Assembly (NCBI RefSeq): GCF_900102085.1
Contig: NZ_FMVM01000012.1
Location: 178,618-242,617 of the forward strand
Length of the DNA: 64,000 bases
Direction of reading: 5' to 3'
DNA from: Paenibacillus polysaccharolyticus
GTDB lineage: Bacteria; Bacillota; Bacilli; Paenibacillales; Paenibacillaceae
Below the pieces are notes generated by a model. It did not search any database, was not told where the DNA came from, and worked only from the letters and a program-made list of their open reading frames with translations. The position numbers were made by a program, and so were the translations under genes. Below are positions 8,076 through 16,413 of this stretch, in pieces; positions within the stretch are counted from its first letter, which is position 1; each line of letters begins with the position of its first letter.

Positions 8076-9377
8076 TTACTTCAATACCCCCTTGAGTTCA
8101 TCTAAAGAGTTCACAACAGTAACATCTTTAGATTTGATTAATTCCAATTTTATCAGATCATTCGGATGTGGATTAGTCAATGGCTTGTCAATATATAAAA
8201 TGACCTTCTTCTGTTCATAGTTAAAGAAATCTTGGTGCTTTACATTCACGTATTTATCAAACTGTTCCACATCTGTGATAGCTTTCAATGATTTTTTAAC
8301 TTCAATAATTTCATGTTTCGTTACTACGTCAAAATCCCCTGCAGGATTACCATCAGCCCTTTGAATTTTTTGGCTGAAGGCTGTAACTTCCTTACTTTCT
8401 CTTACAGCGTAAGCTGCTTTGGCTTCAGTTGCTTTTCCTGAGTCCTTACTGTTTAACAATTGATCAATGTCTCGATTAATATTTTTGGGATGCTGATCAT
8501 CCCAATGCAGAACATTACCAGCTGGATTAGTATATTTCGTTTTGTTTCCTTCTTTAACTAAACTACCAACATTAGAAGACTGTCCGGTAACGCCGGCACC
8601 TTCCTTCTTACCATTTCCTTTCCTCGCTTCAGCCGCTTCCAAATTCTTTTTAATCTTTGCCACAGCCGGATCAGAAGCAGGTAAGCGAAACGGCCCTTTG
8701 CGTCCCGGCATACTTCCGCGAACCATCTGAAAAGCCATAAATATCTGGCTGAACTTCAGAGAAGTCAGCATTATCTGAGCATACTTATCGGATACAGGCT
8801 CACCTGTAAAAGGATGGATTCGATTTTCAAAAGCTTTAATCTGCAACGCATTGATATCTTCCCCCGGCTCTTCTACATGACCTGCTGCTTGCATCTTGTT
8901 GATATCCAAATGCCCTTGATCCTTCTCATAAGCTTGCAGAGATGCCTGATCGGGAACACCATTTTCGTTTACAGGCATCCACATCAGCCGACCATAGATA
9001 TTGACTTGTGCCATCCGGTAGCCCTTATCACCCGAACTCGCATCACTTGCTGAACTCTTCATCATTGCTGCCGCCCCAACAGCACCAATAATACCGCCCA
9101 GACTCCCTTTCTCCGCATCTGCATTCTCAAACCGTGTCGCAATATCCTCTAACTCTTTCGAAGTATACACCATACTCTCCAGTGCTTTCTGTAGTACGGG
9201 ACGCGACCGCTCAAAATCATCATAAAAGCGCTCCTGTGTCACACCCATCCACATGGCTTGAAGGAACATCATCTGCCTGGAGAGATTATCTTGAATATGC
9301 TCCAATTGCTGCCTCGCCTGATCCACCTGACTGGATACGTGATGTAACTGCTCAGGTGTTACTTTGATTGTACTCAT
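8076..9377 (-). CDS. WXG100-type secreted toxin with C-terminal REase-like nuclease domain
   Basis: A 433-residue protein. Residues 1-100 form the helical hairpin of WXG100 proteins with the turn MWMGVTQERFYDDFE (W43-x-G45), a type VII (Esx/Yuk) secretion mark. A short Gly/Ala segment and a pre-toxin region (HPFTGEPVSDKYAQIM) lead to a Lys/Gly linker near 250-275. The C-terminal ~150 residues contain GDFDVV...EIIEVKKS, the D...ExK pattern of restriction-endonuclease-fold toxins, so the target is probably DNA or RNA. The immunity gene follows after 3 bp. No secretion apparatus genes are in the window. ATG at 9377 has only a weak GGTGAAATCGG upstream. Confidence 0.8.
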   Translation of the reverse strand: MSTIKVTPEQLHHVSSQVDQARQQLEHIQDNLSRQMMFLQAMWMGVTQERFYDDFERSRPVLQKALESMVYTSKELEDIATRFENADAEKGSLGGIIGAVGAAAMMKSSASDASSGDKGYRMAQVNIYGRLMWMPVNENGVPDQASLQAYEKDQGHLDINKMQAAGHVEEPGEDINALQIKAFENRIHPFTGEPVSDKYAQIMLTSLKFSQIFMAFQMVRGSMPGRKGPFRLPASDPAVAKIKKNLEAAEARKGNGKKEGAGVTGQSSNVGSLVKEGNKTKYTNPAGNVLHWDDQHPKNINRDIDQLLNSKDSGKATEAKAAYAVRESKEVTAFSQKIQRADGNPAGDFDVVTKHEIIEVKKSLKAITDVEQFDKYVNVKHQDFFNYEQKKVILYIDKPLTNPHPNDLIKLELIKSKDVTVVNSLDELKGVLK

Positions 9378-9525
9378 CCGATTTCACCGCTTATTTTGTG
9401 TATGATATATCTATGTTAGCAGAAGTTTAATGGCAATTTCATCCGGCTAACTTCCTGATTTCAATTCATGAATCCACTCTCACAATGCGGAGTTTCCATA
9501 CTGGGGTCCTACATCGGCTCCACAT

Positions 9526-10158
9526 TCACTTCATTTCTTGTGTTAGCCCTTCTGCAACATCAATCCTATAGACCTTATGCATGCCTAATTTTTCGGTAGT
9601 GGTTAGCTTGTATATTTCAGGTTTTTCTGTAGGTTCTAGAACAGTCCACTGCCAATCTGATCCTGGGCCCGTTGTGATGGCCGCGATCTCTTTCGCATCC
9701 AGATCTAGCGGGATCGTTTTCTTAACAGATTGATCAGAGACCTCTTTTACAATTAAATTTACCTGATTATTTCGCTGGGACATGTTGATTATCTCCAGAT
9801 TGTACTCGTACTTCTGATCCGATGTGCGGCTGACAGGATCACTTTCTACTCGCTCTGGTTTCACTGAATGTTCTAATGCATTTATAAACGCTGGAGTACA
9901 GAACATTAATATCAAAATGAATACCCCGCCATAGATCATGGTACTTACACTTAAGGAAGAGTGCCATTTCCTTATTAAAATTACTACTGAAATCATATTA
10001 ATCATGAGCGATGGTATACCACAAAGAAGCATGATCGGCATGCCGACCAAATCGAGTGATTTTTGAAAATTAGAAGTAGCACCAACTAAAAACCAAATAA
10101 ATATGGCTAGATTAACGAGAACCGCAGCACCCCAAATCCATTTGATCCAACACGACAC
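9526..10158 (-). CDS. Hypothetical membrane protein
   Basis: A 210-residue protein with three hydrophobic segments (~7-28, 37-63 and 73-92) and then a ~115-residue soluble domain with beta character (EYNLEIINMSQRNNQVNLIV, KKTIPLDLDAKEIAAI). It lies between the WXG toxin gene and a decayed DUF7674-like gene, on the same strand. I do not recognise a family. It could be a membrane-bound immunity or accessory protein of the toxin island, but nothing in the sequence proves this. Confidence 0.55.
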   Translation of the reverse strand: MSCWIKWIWGAAVLVNLAIFIWFLVGATSNFQKSLDLVGMPIMLLCGIPSLMINMISVVILIRKWHSSLSVSTMIYGGVFILILMFCTPAFINALEHSVKPERVESDPVSRTSDQKYEYNLEIINMSQRNNQVNLIVKEVSDQSVKKTIPLDLDAKEIAAITTGPGSDWQWTVLEPTEKPEIYKLTTTEKLGMHKVYRIDVAEGLTQEMK

Positions 10159-10209
10159 ACACTCACCTCCACATTCTCCAGCATTCCATCCTTTTCTTTC
10201 GCTTCACTC

Positions 10210-10475
10210 TCATGAAAAATGCTTTCCAGTATGTAAATCTTCTATTTCTACTGAGAACCTTTTCTGTAGTGCCATCCATTCAAAAAAAGGAAGAACTTTT
10301 TGATTTGTTCAATATCACTATGTCCCTGAAGCTATCTTTCCACATGAGTAGACACTTCATCTCCGAAGAATACATGTCCTAGAAACTCTTGATTAAACTC
10401 CATATGCTCAATATATCGATCATTAAATTCCGGAAACAGTTTTAGAAATTGACTTATTAAGATATCTTTCTCCAT
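10210..10475 (-). pseudogene. Decayed DUF7674-like immunity gene
   Basis: From ATG at 10475 the minus strand reads MEKDILISQFLKLFPEFNDR, YIEHMEFNQEFLGHVFFGDE, VSTHVER, stop, LQGHSDIEQIKKFF. It is shifted and shortened before ending in VEIEDLHTGKHFS. This matches the intact gene at 16031-16402 (EFLAHVFFGDEVSKHVEDLL, EIEDLHSGKYFS) almost end to end. It has one stop, at least one frameshift and a ~30-codon internal deletion. It is a dead paralogue of the immunity gene of the full-length Rhs protein. Confidence 0.85.
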
Positions 10476-10505
10476 CCATCATTCTCCTTACTTATACATT
10501 TTGTC

Positions 10506-10883
10506 TCATCTGGTAGTATCATTCCTTCCAATCAATAACTCTACTTCATCCGATAATTGTCTGGTTCGTTCACCCATATATTTTTGAGCTTCTTTAAATA
10601 TAGTGATGTCATCACCAATTCTTGTTAAAATGGTTGTGGTTAGAACTTGTCTACTATAGAGATCCGCTTCCTTCGCTATATCCTCGAAAAATGCAAAATA
10701 TTTAACAGCCTTACTGTTGAATGCTTCCAACTTCAATTGATTAATTACTTCACTAGTGACATGATCGCCGAAAAAAACATGGGCTAGCTCCTCATTGTAT
10801 TCTGAGATATGTTCTTGATAGGCCGCTTCAAACTCGGGGAATACTTCTAAAAACAATCTAGATATTTCACTTTTATGTGCCAT
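10506..10883 (-). CDS. DUF7674-like protein, orphan immunity candidate
   Basis: A 125-residue cytosolic helical protein, a paralogue of the 16031-16402 product. The shared pattern is FPEF...Y.EH...NEELAHVFFGD, then QVLTTTILTRIGDDI, EAQKYM and QLSDEVE. The paralogue sits directly behind the full-length rhs gene, where an immunity protein is expected, so this copy may be an orphan immunity gene giving protection against toxins of relatives. It follows a HEAT-repeat gene after 17 bp and is probably co-transcribed with it. The DUF name is from memory; function is inferred from context. Confidence 0.65.
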   Translation of the reverse strand: MAHKSEISRLFLEVFPEFEAAYQEHISEYNEELAHVFFGDHVTSEVINQLKLEAFNSKAVKYFAFFEDIAKEADLYSRQVLTTTILTRIGDDITIFKEAQKYMGERTRQLSDEVELLIGRNDTTR

Positions 10884-10900
10884 CTCATTTTCTCTCTAAG

Positions 10901-11389
10901 TTACTTCTTTAACAAAGCCAACGCCTCATCAAACATCTCATTTGGACTTACAGCTTTGCACTGCAATATAACATTTTTGCAAACCTGCTTCTGCTGCTCG
11001 CTTAATTTGTCCGCCACCTTTTCAAACAATAGAAATGACTGCAGCCTTACTTCCAAACTCGTATCTCCAATCAATGCCACAATGATCTCGATATGAGGCT
11101 CATAATGCATTTCTTCCATTGCGTATAGCAGAGTGCCCCTGCTCCTTCTCAACTGAGCGTTGGACAGAGCCTCAATTAGCGGATAAACCGCTCTATTGTC
11201 TCCAATGTCTTTTAGTGCGATCGCCACTTGATTTCTGACAAGAGCATTCTTGGCTTCGGTCAAAATATCAATTAGAAACTCAACTGAAGATTGATCTCTT
11301 TTTTCTCCCAGCTCAGCAATCCGAGTCATTGCTTCCTCGAACCTCTCTGCATCTAATAAATCCTTGATAGTAGTGTGTATTGGATACAA
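10901..11389 (-). CDS. Small HEAT-repeat protein, probably immunity-related
   Basis: A 162-residue all-helical protein with about three HEAT-type repeats (SSVEFLIDILTEAKNALVRN, AIALKDIGDNRAVYPLIEAL, HIEIIVALIGDTSLEVRLQS). Small HEAT proteins occur as immunity proteins in Rhs/WapA loci. The start is unclear: TTG at 11389 lies directly against GGGAGG with no spacing and no ATG lies nearby, so either an internal codon is used or the gene has lost its original start. The next gene begins 17 bp downstream. Confidence 0.6.
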   Translation of the reverse strand: MYPIHTTIKDLLDAERFEEAMTRIAELGEKRDQSSVEFLIDILTEAKNALVRNQVAIALKDIGDNRAVYPLIEALSNAQLRRSRGTLLYAMEEMHYEPHIEIIVALIGDTSLEVRLQSFLLFEKVADKLSEQQKQVCKNVILQCKAVSPNEMFDEALALLKK

Positions 11390-11426
11390 CCTCCCTTATA
11401 AAAATTCTATTACGAATCGAATCCAT

Positions 11427-11560
11427 TTATAGTAGTTCAATGTTGTGGTTCCAATAGTCCATATAAAATGTAATATTGGATCTGATATTTAACTTTTTCC
11501 AATCCTTTTTATCAATCGGAAAGGTTTCTTTGCCAAAAACTGTTGATTCAATGTTCACAT
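11427..11560 (-). pseudogene. Relic of a small immunity-like gene
   Basis: The minus strand reads FYVNIESTVFGKETFPIDKK, DWKKLNIRSNITFYMDYWNH, NIELL and stop at 11427-11429. No start or upstream coding sequence can be joined without breaks. The composition is protein-like and matches the immunity proteins around it. The family is not recognised. The rest of 11561-11673 shows nothing clear. Confidence 0.5.
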
Positions 11561-11673
11561 AAAAGTCCTGTTAGAAAAATATCGCCCAAGTAATTATCCC
11601 TAATTGTATTTTTGATTCGATCCAAAGACATACACTAACCTCTAAGGGGACTCCATACTAATAAGTGTAAAAT

Positions 11674-11709
11674 ATCAAAAAAAGCCACAAAAATTGCGAC
11701 TTTTTTGAT
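11674..11709 (-). terminator. Terminator after the 113-residue gene
   Basis: ATCAAAAAAAGCCAC and GCGACTTTTTTGAT form a stem with a short AT loop. On the minus strand it ends in Ts, just downstream of the stop at 11725. Confidence 0.65.
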
Positions 11710-11724
11710 TTCTTATTCACATCT

Positions 11725-12066
11725 TCACTTAATTTTCATGGTCGATTTAACCTTACTCAATCCGTATAACATTTTTTCATTCATCAGATAAATTAAAGAT
11801 TCAATTTCTACTTTTGCTCTATAGTTTTCTGGATTCTTTACGAACATTTCATTGGTTTCATTTAATATAACCACTTCAAATTCACTTTCTTTAATTATAA
11901 AATGATCAGTTAATTCTAACTTATCTCCAACGAGAGAATGAGTTAGAAAGTTAACTATATCTTGAATTGAGTATTCCTCAACCTCAATATCTATAAAGGA
12001 TACTAAGGTATGAATAGCGCCATTTTCATTACTCTCATAGAATTTTATTTTATTAAACATATTCAA
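11725..12066 (-). CDS. Hypothetical protein, immunity-like
   Basis: An acidic cytosolic protein of 113 residues with no signal peptide. Either TTG at 12066 (GGAG 9 bp upstream) or ATG at 12060 may be the start. It lies alone between two terminators in the run of orphan immunity genes behind the Rhs cassettes. No family is recognised. The immunity role is only suggested by size, charge and neighbours. Confidence 0.55.
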   Translation of the reverse strand: MNMFNKIKFYESNENGAIHTLVSFIDIEVEEYSIQDIVNFLTHSLVGDKLELTDHFIIKESEFEVVILNETNEMFVKNPENYRAKVEIESLIYLMNEKMLYGLSKVKSTMKIK

Positions 12067-12202
12067 TAAGACACGCTCCTAATTTTTTTTGGATAGGCAC
12101 TTCAGATATCTCCTAATCACCCTACAAGATGGTCGTAATTCAACTTATAGATGGTGAACAGGAATTGATTTCTTTAATTTCTATATAAAGTTATATGTCA
12201 AA

Positions 12203-12239
12203 AGAGCCACAAGGAGTTTATAATCTCACTTGTGGCTAA
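12203..12239 (-). terminator. Terminator after the orphan cassette 1 immunity gene
   Basis: AGCCACAAG (12205-12213) and CTTGTGGCT (12229-12237) form a perfect 9-bp stem. On the minus strand CTCTTTTG follows. It lies just downstream of the stop at 12266. Confidence 0.65.
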
Positions 12240-12265
12240 ATTAGTTTGTTTAATATTTCTTTGTT

Positions 12266-12625
12266 CTAGCTTTTAGCTATTCTTGGAAACTTATTTCCAA
12301 AATATTCGTCAGATAGTTCCCCTTCAATGGTGTACTCAATGTCATAATAATATTCCGCGATCTCTGTCTTAGGGTGAAGTAATTCAAGACAAACTCTAAA
12401 GAAAGGATAAAGTCTATTTCGGTCATTGATTATTAACTCAATACATTTGTACTCCACGATAAGATCTTTTAATTTTAGGCCATCAGGTAAATGATCATCT
12501 TCTTCTTTTAAATAATTATTTTGACAATTATCAATCATTTCTTTGAAGAATATAATTGAATTTTCCTTTAGTTTTTCAAAATGATACGCCTCATTGAAAT
12601 ATTTTTGTAGATCATTTAGGTCCAT
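12266..12625 (-). CDS. Predicted immunity protein of orphan Rhs cassette 1
   Basis: A 119-residue acidic protein starting at ATG 12625 (MDLNDLQKYFNEAYHF), 4 bp after AGGAGGGG; the frame is open further upstream but would overlap the toxin gene. It lies 10 bp behind the stop of the orphan Rhs tip, the standard position for a cognate immunity protein. It has no membrane segment or signal peptide. The family is not recognised. Confidence 0.65.
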   Translation of the reverse strand: MDLNDLQKYFNEAYHFEKLKENSIIFFKEMIDNCQNNYLKEEDDHLPDGLKLKDLIVEYKCIELIINDRNRLYPFFRVCLELLHPKTEIAEYYYDIEYTIEGELSDEYFGNKFPRIAKS

Positions 12626-12635
12626 ATAACCCCTC

Positions 12636-13800
12636 CTATTTTCCAGTTTTGAGGTAATCAAAGATCAGACTTCCTTTTTCATCCATTCTGCCGTATACTC
12701 TCACGTGATTTGGAGCTTTAGCCACTTTTAATTTAACAATGTATAAATTTCCCTTATGAGTTATCTGCTCAGCCTGTGATAGGAGGATAATACCGTTATC
12801 TCCAAATCTAGCATTAGCCACCCCTTTTTGCATTGCTCTAGCGAACTGCTGATTTAAACCTAGTTTTCTTAGAGCATCAAAGGTAGGCCTTGCTATCCAA
12901 CGAGATGAGGGAAGAAGTAATGAAGATGATCCGCTGATCCCAAGTGAGCTATCCACTCGTCCAGACAAAAAACTACCGGCTACTGCGGTCCATGCCACCT
13001 TAACATCATAACTATCTTGTCCGCTTTCATAAGCTGACAACAACTGTCCTTTAGCCATATTCGCATAAAATGGAGAATTAATAAACGCACCGCTAGTTTG
13101 AGTTAATTGTGCATAGAGATTGGCAAATTTAACACCTTTATCACCATAGACCTTAGTAAAGACTTTGTTTAGGCTAGACTTGTAAGATTTATCCCCCTTC
13201 ATTGCTGCATCCAACATTTTTTCAATTTCATAATACGTCGATGTTTTACGATGCCCACTCGGATCCACATATTTCAACGGATTGTTATGAACATAAGAAT
13301 ACAGATTCAGACTCAGCGGATCATTCAGTTCACCTTCATACGTATCTTCACCGATGAAACGGGCCATGCCTGGGTCGTACCAGCGAGCTCTCAAGTATTG
13401 CAGACCTACGGTGTCATCCCAGTATTCTCCTGCGTATCGAAGTACATTCGGTACCGTTTCTTCTTTGGTTAACGGTCCGCCCCAGATATCGTACGTGTAA
13501 CTGTTCAGAACTTCGCCTGCATCGTCTACAAGACCTACGACATCTCTATGTCCGTTCAACTGGTAGTATTCCAGTTTGCCTGTCTTTTTGTCTTGCCAGG
13601 CCCATAGCTGCCCATACAAGTCATAGATATAAACGTAAGTAAGCTCTGCTTTTCCAGACGATACTACAGCCTCAGCCATCAGTTTGGCTTCTTCGTCATA
13701 GTAATAACGTATCGTTTGCTCGCCTTCGGTACGCTCGTACAACAATCCATCGCCGTTATAGCTATAGTTTACGGTTTTACCCTCTCCAGTGGCTTTAACC
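12636..13800 (-). CDS. Orphan Rhs C-terminal toxin cassette 1
   Basis: The frame is open from the homology break at 13800 to the stop at 12636; the first internal ATG/TTG-type starts are weak and no ribosome binding site is seen. Bases 13251-13800 are an almost exact copy of the 3' Rhs core, including LRYAGEYWDDTVGLQYLRAR and PLKYVDPSGH (PxxxxDPxG). The ~200-residue tip after it differs from the tips of the other two copies and ends with NHVRVYGRMDEKGSLIFDYL. I do not recognise its activity. Without a signal peptide or full shell it should be silent until recombined onto the full-length gene. It has its own immunity gene downstream. Confidence 0.75.
13251..13800 (-). repeat. Rhs core repeat, copy 1
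   Basis: A 550-bp block matching 17038-17587 of the full-length rhs gene without visible insertions or deletions and with few base changes. Similarity stops abruptly at both ends: at the DPSGH codons and just after the sequence GGCTTTAACC. Confidence 0.9.
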
Positions 13801-13814
13801 TCTTTATCTCATCA

Positions 13815-13852
13815 ACAAAAAAAACTTGAGGGACAATAAATCCCCCAAGTTT
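13815..13852 (-). terminator. Terminator after the orphan cassette 2 immunity region
   Basis: AACTTGAGGGA (13823-13833) and TCCCCCAAGTT (13841-13851) form the stem. The minus strand ends AAGTTTTTTTTG. Confidence 0.75.
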
Positions 13853-13865
13853 TCATTGAATTTAC

Positions 13866-14033
13866 TCAGTTGCTGTCTTCATCAGTAAAATAGTAGACCA
13901 TTTCAATGCAATTGAGTTCTAATGAAAATGCGAACGGGCTACTTTGAGAGTTTTCCCCGAGACTTCAGTAGTGATTTTATAGAAATACAATCTATATTCT
14001 CACAACCTGTCGAGAAGGGGTATTAAAGTCGTT
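13866..14033 (-). other. Non-coding stretch with a possible gene relic
   Basis: Between the terminator and the immunity gene ending at 14034 the minus strand can be read as SPFAFSLELNCIEMVYYFTD, EDSN, stop at 13866-13868. It is preceded by a frame change. It may be the tail of another decayed immunity gene; nothing else is visible. Confidence 0.3.
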
Positions 14034-14561
14034 CTATTCGTACAATATTCCATTTGAATTTATTAAGTTATATTCTAATTCCAAAAACTCTATATCAGGA
14101 GTATTACTCTGGTCATATCCTCCTTTTTTTAGAGCTTCTAAGAGTGTATATAATACTTTCTTCCACTCGGCTCTAAATGATTGTATCGAACAATAAAGAG
14201 GGTCAGTAGCATTCAATATATCTTCAGTGTGTCCAAGAACGCTATTCCACCTAGCATTAATCGTCAAATTATTATTTCCCCAATTAAGGTCCCAAATATT
14301 AGAAAATGTATTAGAACCCCAATGTATTATCATTGTACCTGAATCTTCTGTACGCAGAGAGTTTAACATATCTATAATATCATGAATCATACAGCTTAAA
14401 TCATATTTGTAACTAAGCGGAATGTGGATTGTTTTCCACACTATTATTGCATTCTCAGTTAACATAGGAAATACAGTTTCTATTGCGTCACAGAGAGTCT
14501 CATCGTTCTCATCATACACTTTTAGACTATTCGGAGCACTTGATTGAATCCAAAAATCCAT
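14034..14561 (-). CDS. Predicted immunity protein of orphan Rhs cassette 2
   Basis: A 175-residue acidic cytosolic protein; ATG at 14561 follows AAAGGAGG with 8-bp spacing. It lies 18 bp after the stop of orphan Rhs cassette 2. It is Trp- and Asn-rich (IWDLNWGNNNLTINARWNS). No family is recognised; the immunity role comes from position. Confidence 0.65.
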   Translation of the reverse strand: MDFWIQSSAPNSLKVYDENDETLCDAIETVFPMLTENAIIVWKTIHIPLSYKYDLSCMIHDIIDMLNSLRTEDSGTMIIHWGSNTFSNIWDLNWGNNNLTINARWNSVLGHTEDILNATDPLYCSIQSFRAEWKKVLYTLLEALKKGGYDQSNTPDIEFLELEYNLINSNGILYE

Positions 14562-14579
14562 TTTATTATCCTCCTTTAA

Positions 14580-15668
14580 TTATGGCATCGGATACCCATG
14601 CCAAGTTCCTGTTCCATTATTTCGGAGCCACATTTTTGTCGCACGGACAATGCTTCCATCTGGCATGTGAACAACTGATTTTGAGAACTTAGGAAGATCA
14701 AAAAAATTACTTTCCCCAGGCTTAAGAGTGTTTGCCATTTTGGCTGCATAATCAATGTCATACTTATCCCACTGGCCTTGGGGTTTTCCAGTACTTTTTG
14801 CTCTAGCAGGGCCTTCTTTCCACTTAACTCCATGTTTCTTTGTACCATTAACTGCTGCCTCGGGTCTAACATTTGTGGATTTAGGAGATGTGACGTTTGA
14901 ACTGCTAGACGGTTTAGACGGCTTGGATGGTTTAGAAGAAGGACTGCTACCTCCTCTACCTCCACCGCCACCCATGCTTCCTCCTGGAACTGTTCGTCCC
15001 CCACGGGAACTGCCACTACCACTTTCCAAACCTAAATGAGCATTATTAGCTGGTCTTTTTGATTCTCCACTCGGATCCACATATTTCAACGGATTGTTAT
15101 GAACATAAGAATACAGATTCAGACTCAGCGGATCATTCAGTTCACCTTCATAAGTATCTTCACCGATGAAACGGGCCATACCTGGGTCGTACCAGCGAGC
15201 TCTCAAGTATTGCAGCCCTACCGTATCATCCCAATATTCTCCTGCGTATCGAAGTACATTCGGTACCGTTTCTTCTCTCGTTAACGGTCCACCCCAGATA
15301 TCGTAAGTGTAACTGTTCAGAACTTCGCCTGCATCGTCTACAAGACCTACGACATCTCCATGTCCGTTCAACTGGTAATATTCCAGTTTGCCCGTCTTTT
15401 TGTCCTGACGAGCCTATAGCTGACCATACAAATCATAGATATAAACGTAAGTAAGCTCTGCTTTTCCTGATGTTACTATAGCCTCAGCCATCAGTTTGGC
15501 TTCTTCATCATAGTAATACCGAATGGTTTGCTCGCCTTCGGTACGTTCGTACAACAATCCATCGCCGTTATAACTATAGGTTACGGTTTTACCTTCTCCG
15601 GTAGCTTTAACCATACGATTCTGACTGTCATACGTATACTGTGCATCCTTTAAACTGTATATCTTTCC
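14580..15668 (-). pseudogene. Orphan Rhs C-terminal toxin cassette 2, with a nonsense mutation in the core
   Basis: The core block 15067-15668 matches the full-length rhs gene, but the codon for Trp in YGQLWARQ is TAG here (stop at 15414-15416). The frame is otherwise continuous, so 14580-15413 stays open. After PLKYVDPSG the tip has a Gly/Ser/Pro/Lys-rich linker (GGGGGRGGSSPSSKPSKPSK). A ~80-residue toxin domain follows, with KHGVKWKEGPARAKSTGKPQ and MWLRNNGTGTWHGYP. The latter pattern recalls small RNase-type polymorphic toxins, but I cannot name the family with certainty. The domain is intact, so recombination between the stop and the tip would rescue it. The immunity gene follows after 18 bp. 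Confidence 0.75.
15067..15668 (-). repeat. Rhs core repeat, copy 2
   Basis: A 602-bp block matching 17042-17643 of the full-length gene with only scattered base differences. Similarity ends just after the codons for KIYGLKDAQYTYD. Confidence 0.9.
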
Positions 15669-15928
15669 ACCAAGTTGTTGAGACAGGGATTTACTAAATT
15701 TCTTACAATGATAAAAGGGTCGTGAACAATGTATTCTAAGTATATTTATATTTAAATAGTATTTCTATATAAGATCATTTGGAATCTGGATATACTGATC
15801 TTTTTAACCCTATTACGCTATTAAAATTACCATTCTTATCATAAAGCAAGCTATAAACCATTGCTAAAAAAAACATGCTTCTCCATTTTAAACCTCAAAC
15901 ATACTTCAAATCCTCTACTATGACATAA
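15669..15928 (-). other. Non-coding stretch with a possible YD-type relic
   Basis: No intact gene. The minus strand near 15785-15880 can be read MVYSLLYDKNGNFNSVIGLK, RSVYPDSK, stop. This recalls the EYDRNGNLTKRTKKIF tail of the secreted repeat protein at 21268-24573. It may be the 3' end of a lost copy of that gene, but the match is short. Confidence 0.3.
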
Positions 15929-15957
15929 AAAAGAAGGGAATTCCTTGGAATTCCCCA
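15929..15957 (-). terminator. Terminator after the Rhs immunity gene
   Basis: GGGAATTCC (15936-15944) and GGAATTCCC (15947-15955) form a near-continuous palindrome. The minus strand continues TTCTTTTTTATG. It closes the partner-rhs-immunity transcription unit. Confidence 0.75.
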
Positions 15958-16030
15958 ATGATTAAAACTAGTTATAATTTGCAAATCAACAACATAAATC
16001 ATAATATTTAAGTGAAACTTATACTCTTCT

Positions 16031-16402
16031 CTATGAAAAATATTTCCCTGAATGCAGATCTTCTATTTCTTGAGACAGCTTTTTAGTATATGGCTTCATA
16101 TAACGCTTCGCTTGCTCCAAAACATGTATATCACCACCAATATTATACAATATTGTAGTGGATAATACTTGCACAATATAAATTTCCGTTTGAGTAGCCA
16201 TCCATTCAAAAAAAATGAAAAACTTCTCAATTTGTTTTATATCACTATTTTCACGAAGCAAATCTTCAACATGTTTAGATACTTCATCACCAAAAAACAC
16301 ATGTGCTAGAAACTCTTGATTAAAATCTAAGTGCTCTATATAACAATCATGAAATTCAGGGAACAATTTCAGAAAATGATTTACTAAAATGTCATTTTCC
16401 AT
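16031..16402 (-). CDS. Cognate immunity protein of the full-length Rhs toxin (DUF7674-like)
   Basis: A 123-residue cytosolic helical protein; ATG at 16402 follows GGAGG with 7-bp spacing and lies 11 bp after the rhs stop. The motif set is LKLFPEFHDCYIEHL, EFLAHVFFGDEVS, QVLSTTILYNIGGDIHVLEQ and IEDLHSGKYFS. An intact paralogue (10506-10883) and a decayed one (10210-10475) lie further downstream, so the gene has been duplicated or acquired repeatedly. Immunity is inferred from position; the DUF number is from memory. Confidence 0.75.
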   Translation of the reverse strand: MENDILVNHFLKLFPEFHDCYIEHLDFNQEFLAHVFFGDEVSKHVEDLLRENSDIKQIEKFFIFFEWMATQTEIYIVQVLSTTILYNIGGDIHVLEQAKRYMKPYTKKLSQEIEDLHSGKYFS

Positions 16403-16413
16403 TTGCCATCCTC

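Noticed and set aside
14576..15022. 148-codon minus-strand frame overlapping orphan Rhs cassette 2
   Set aside because: It is the alternate frame of the Gly/Ser/Pro-rich linker and tip; the frame continuous with the Rhs core is the real one.
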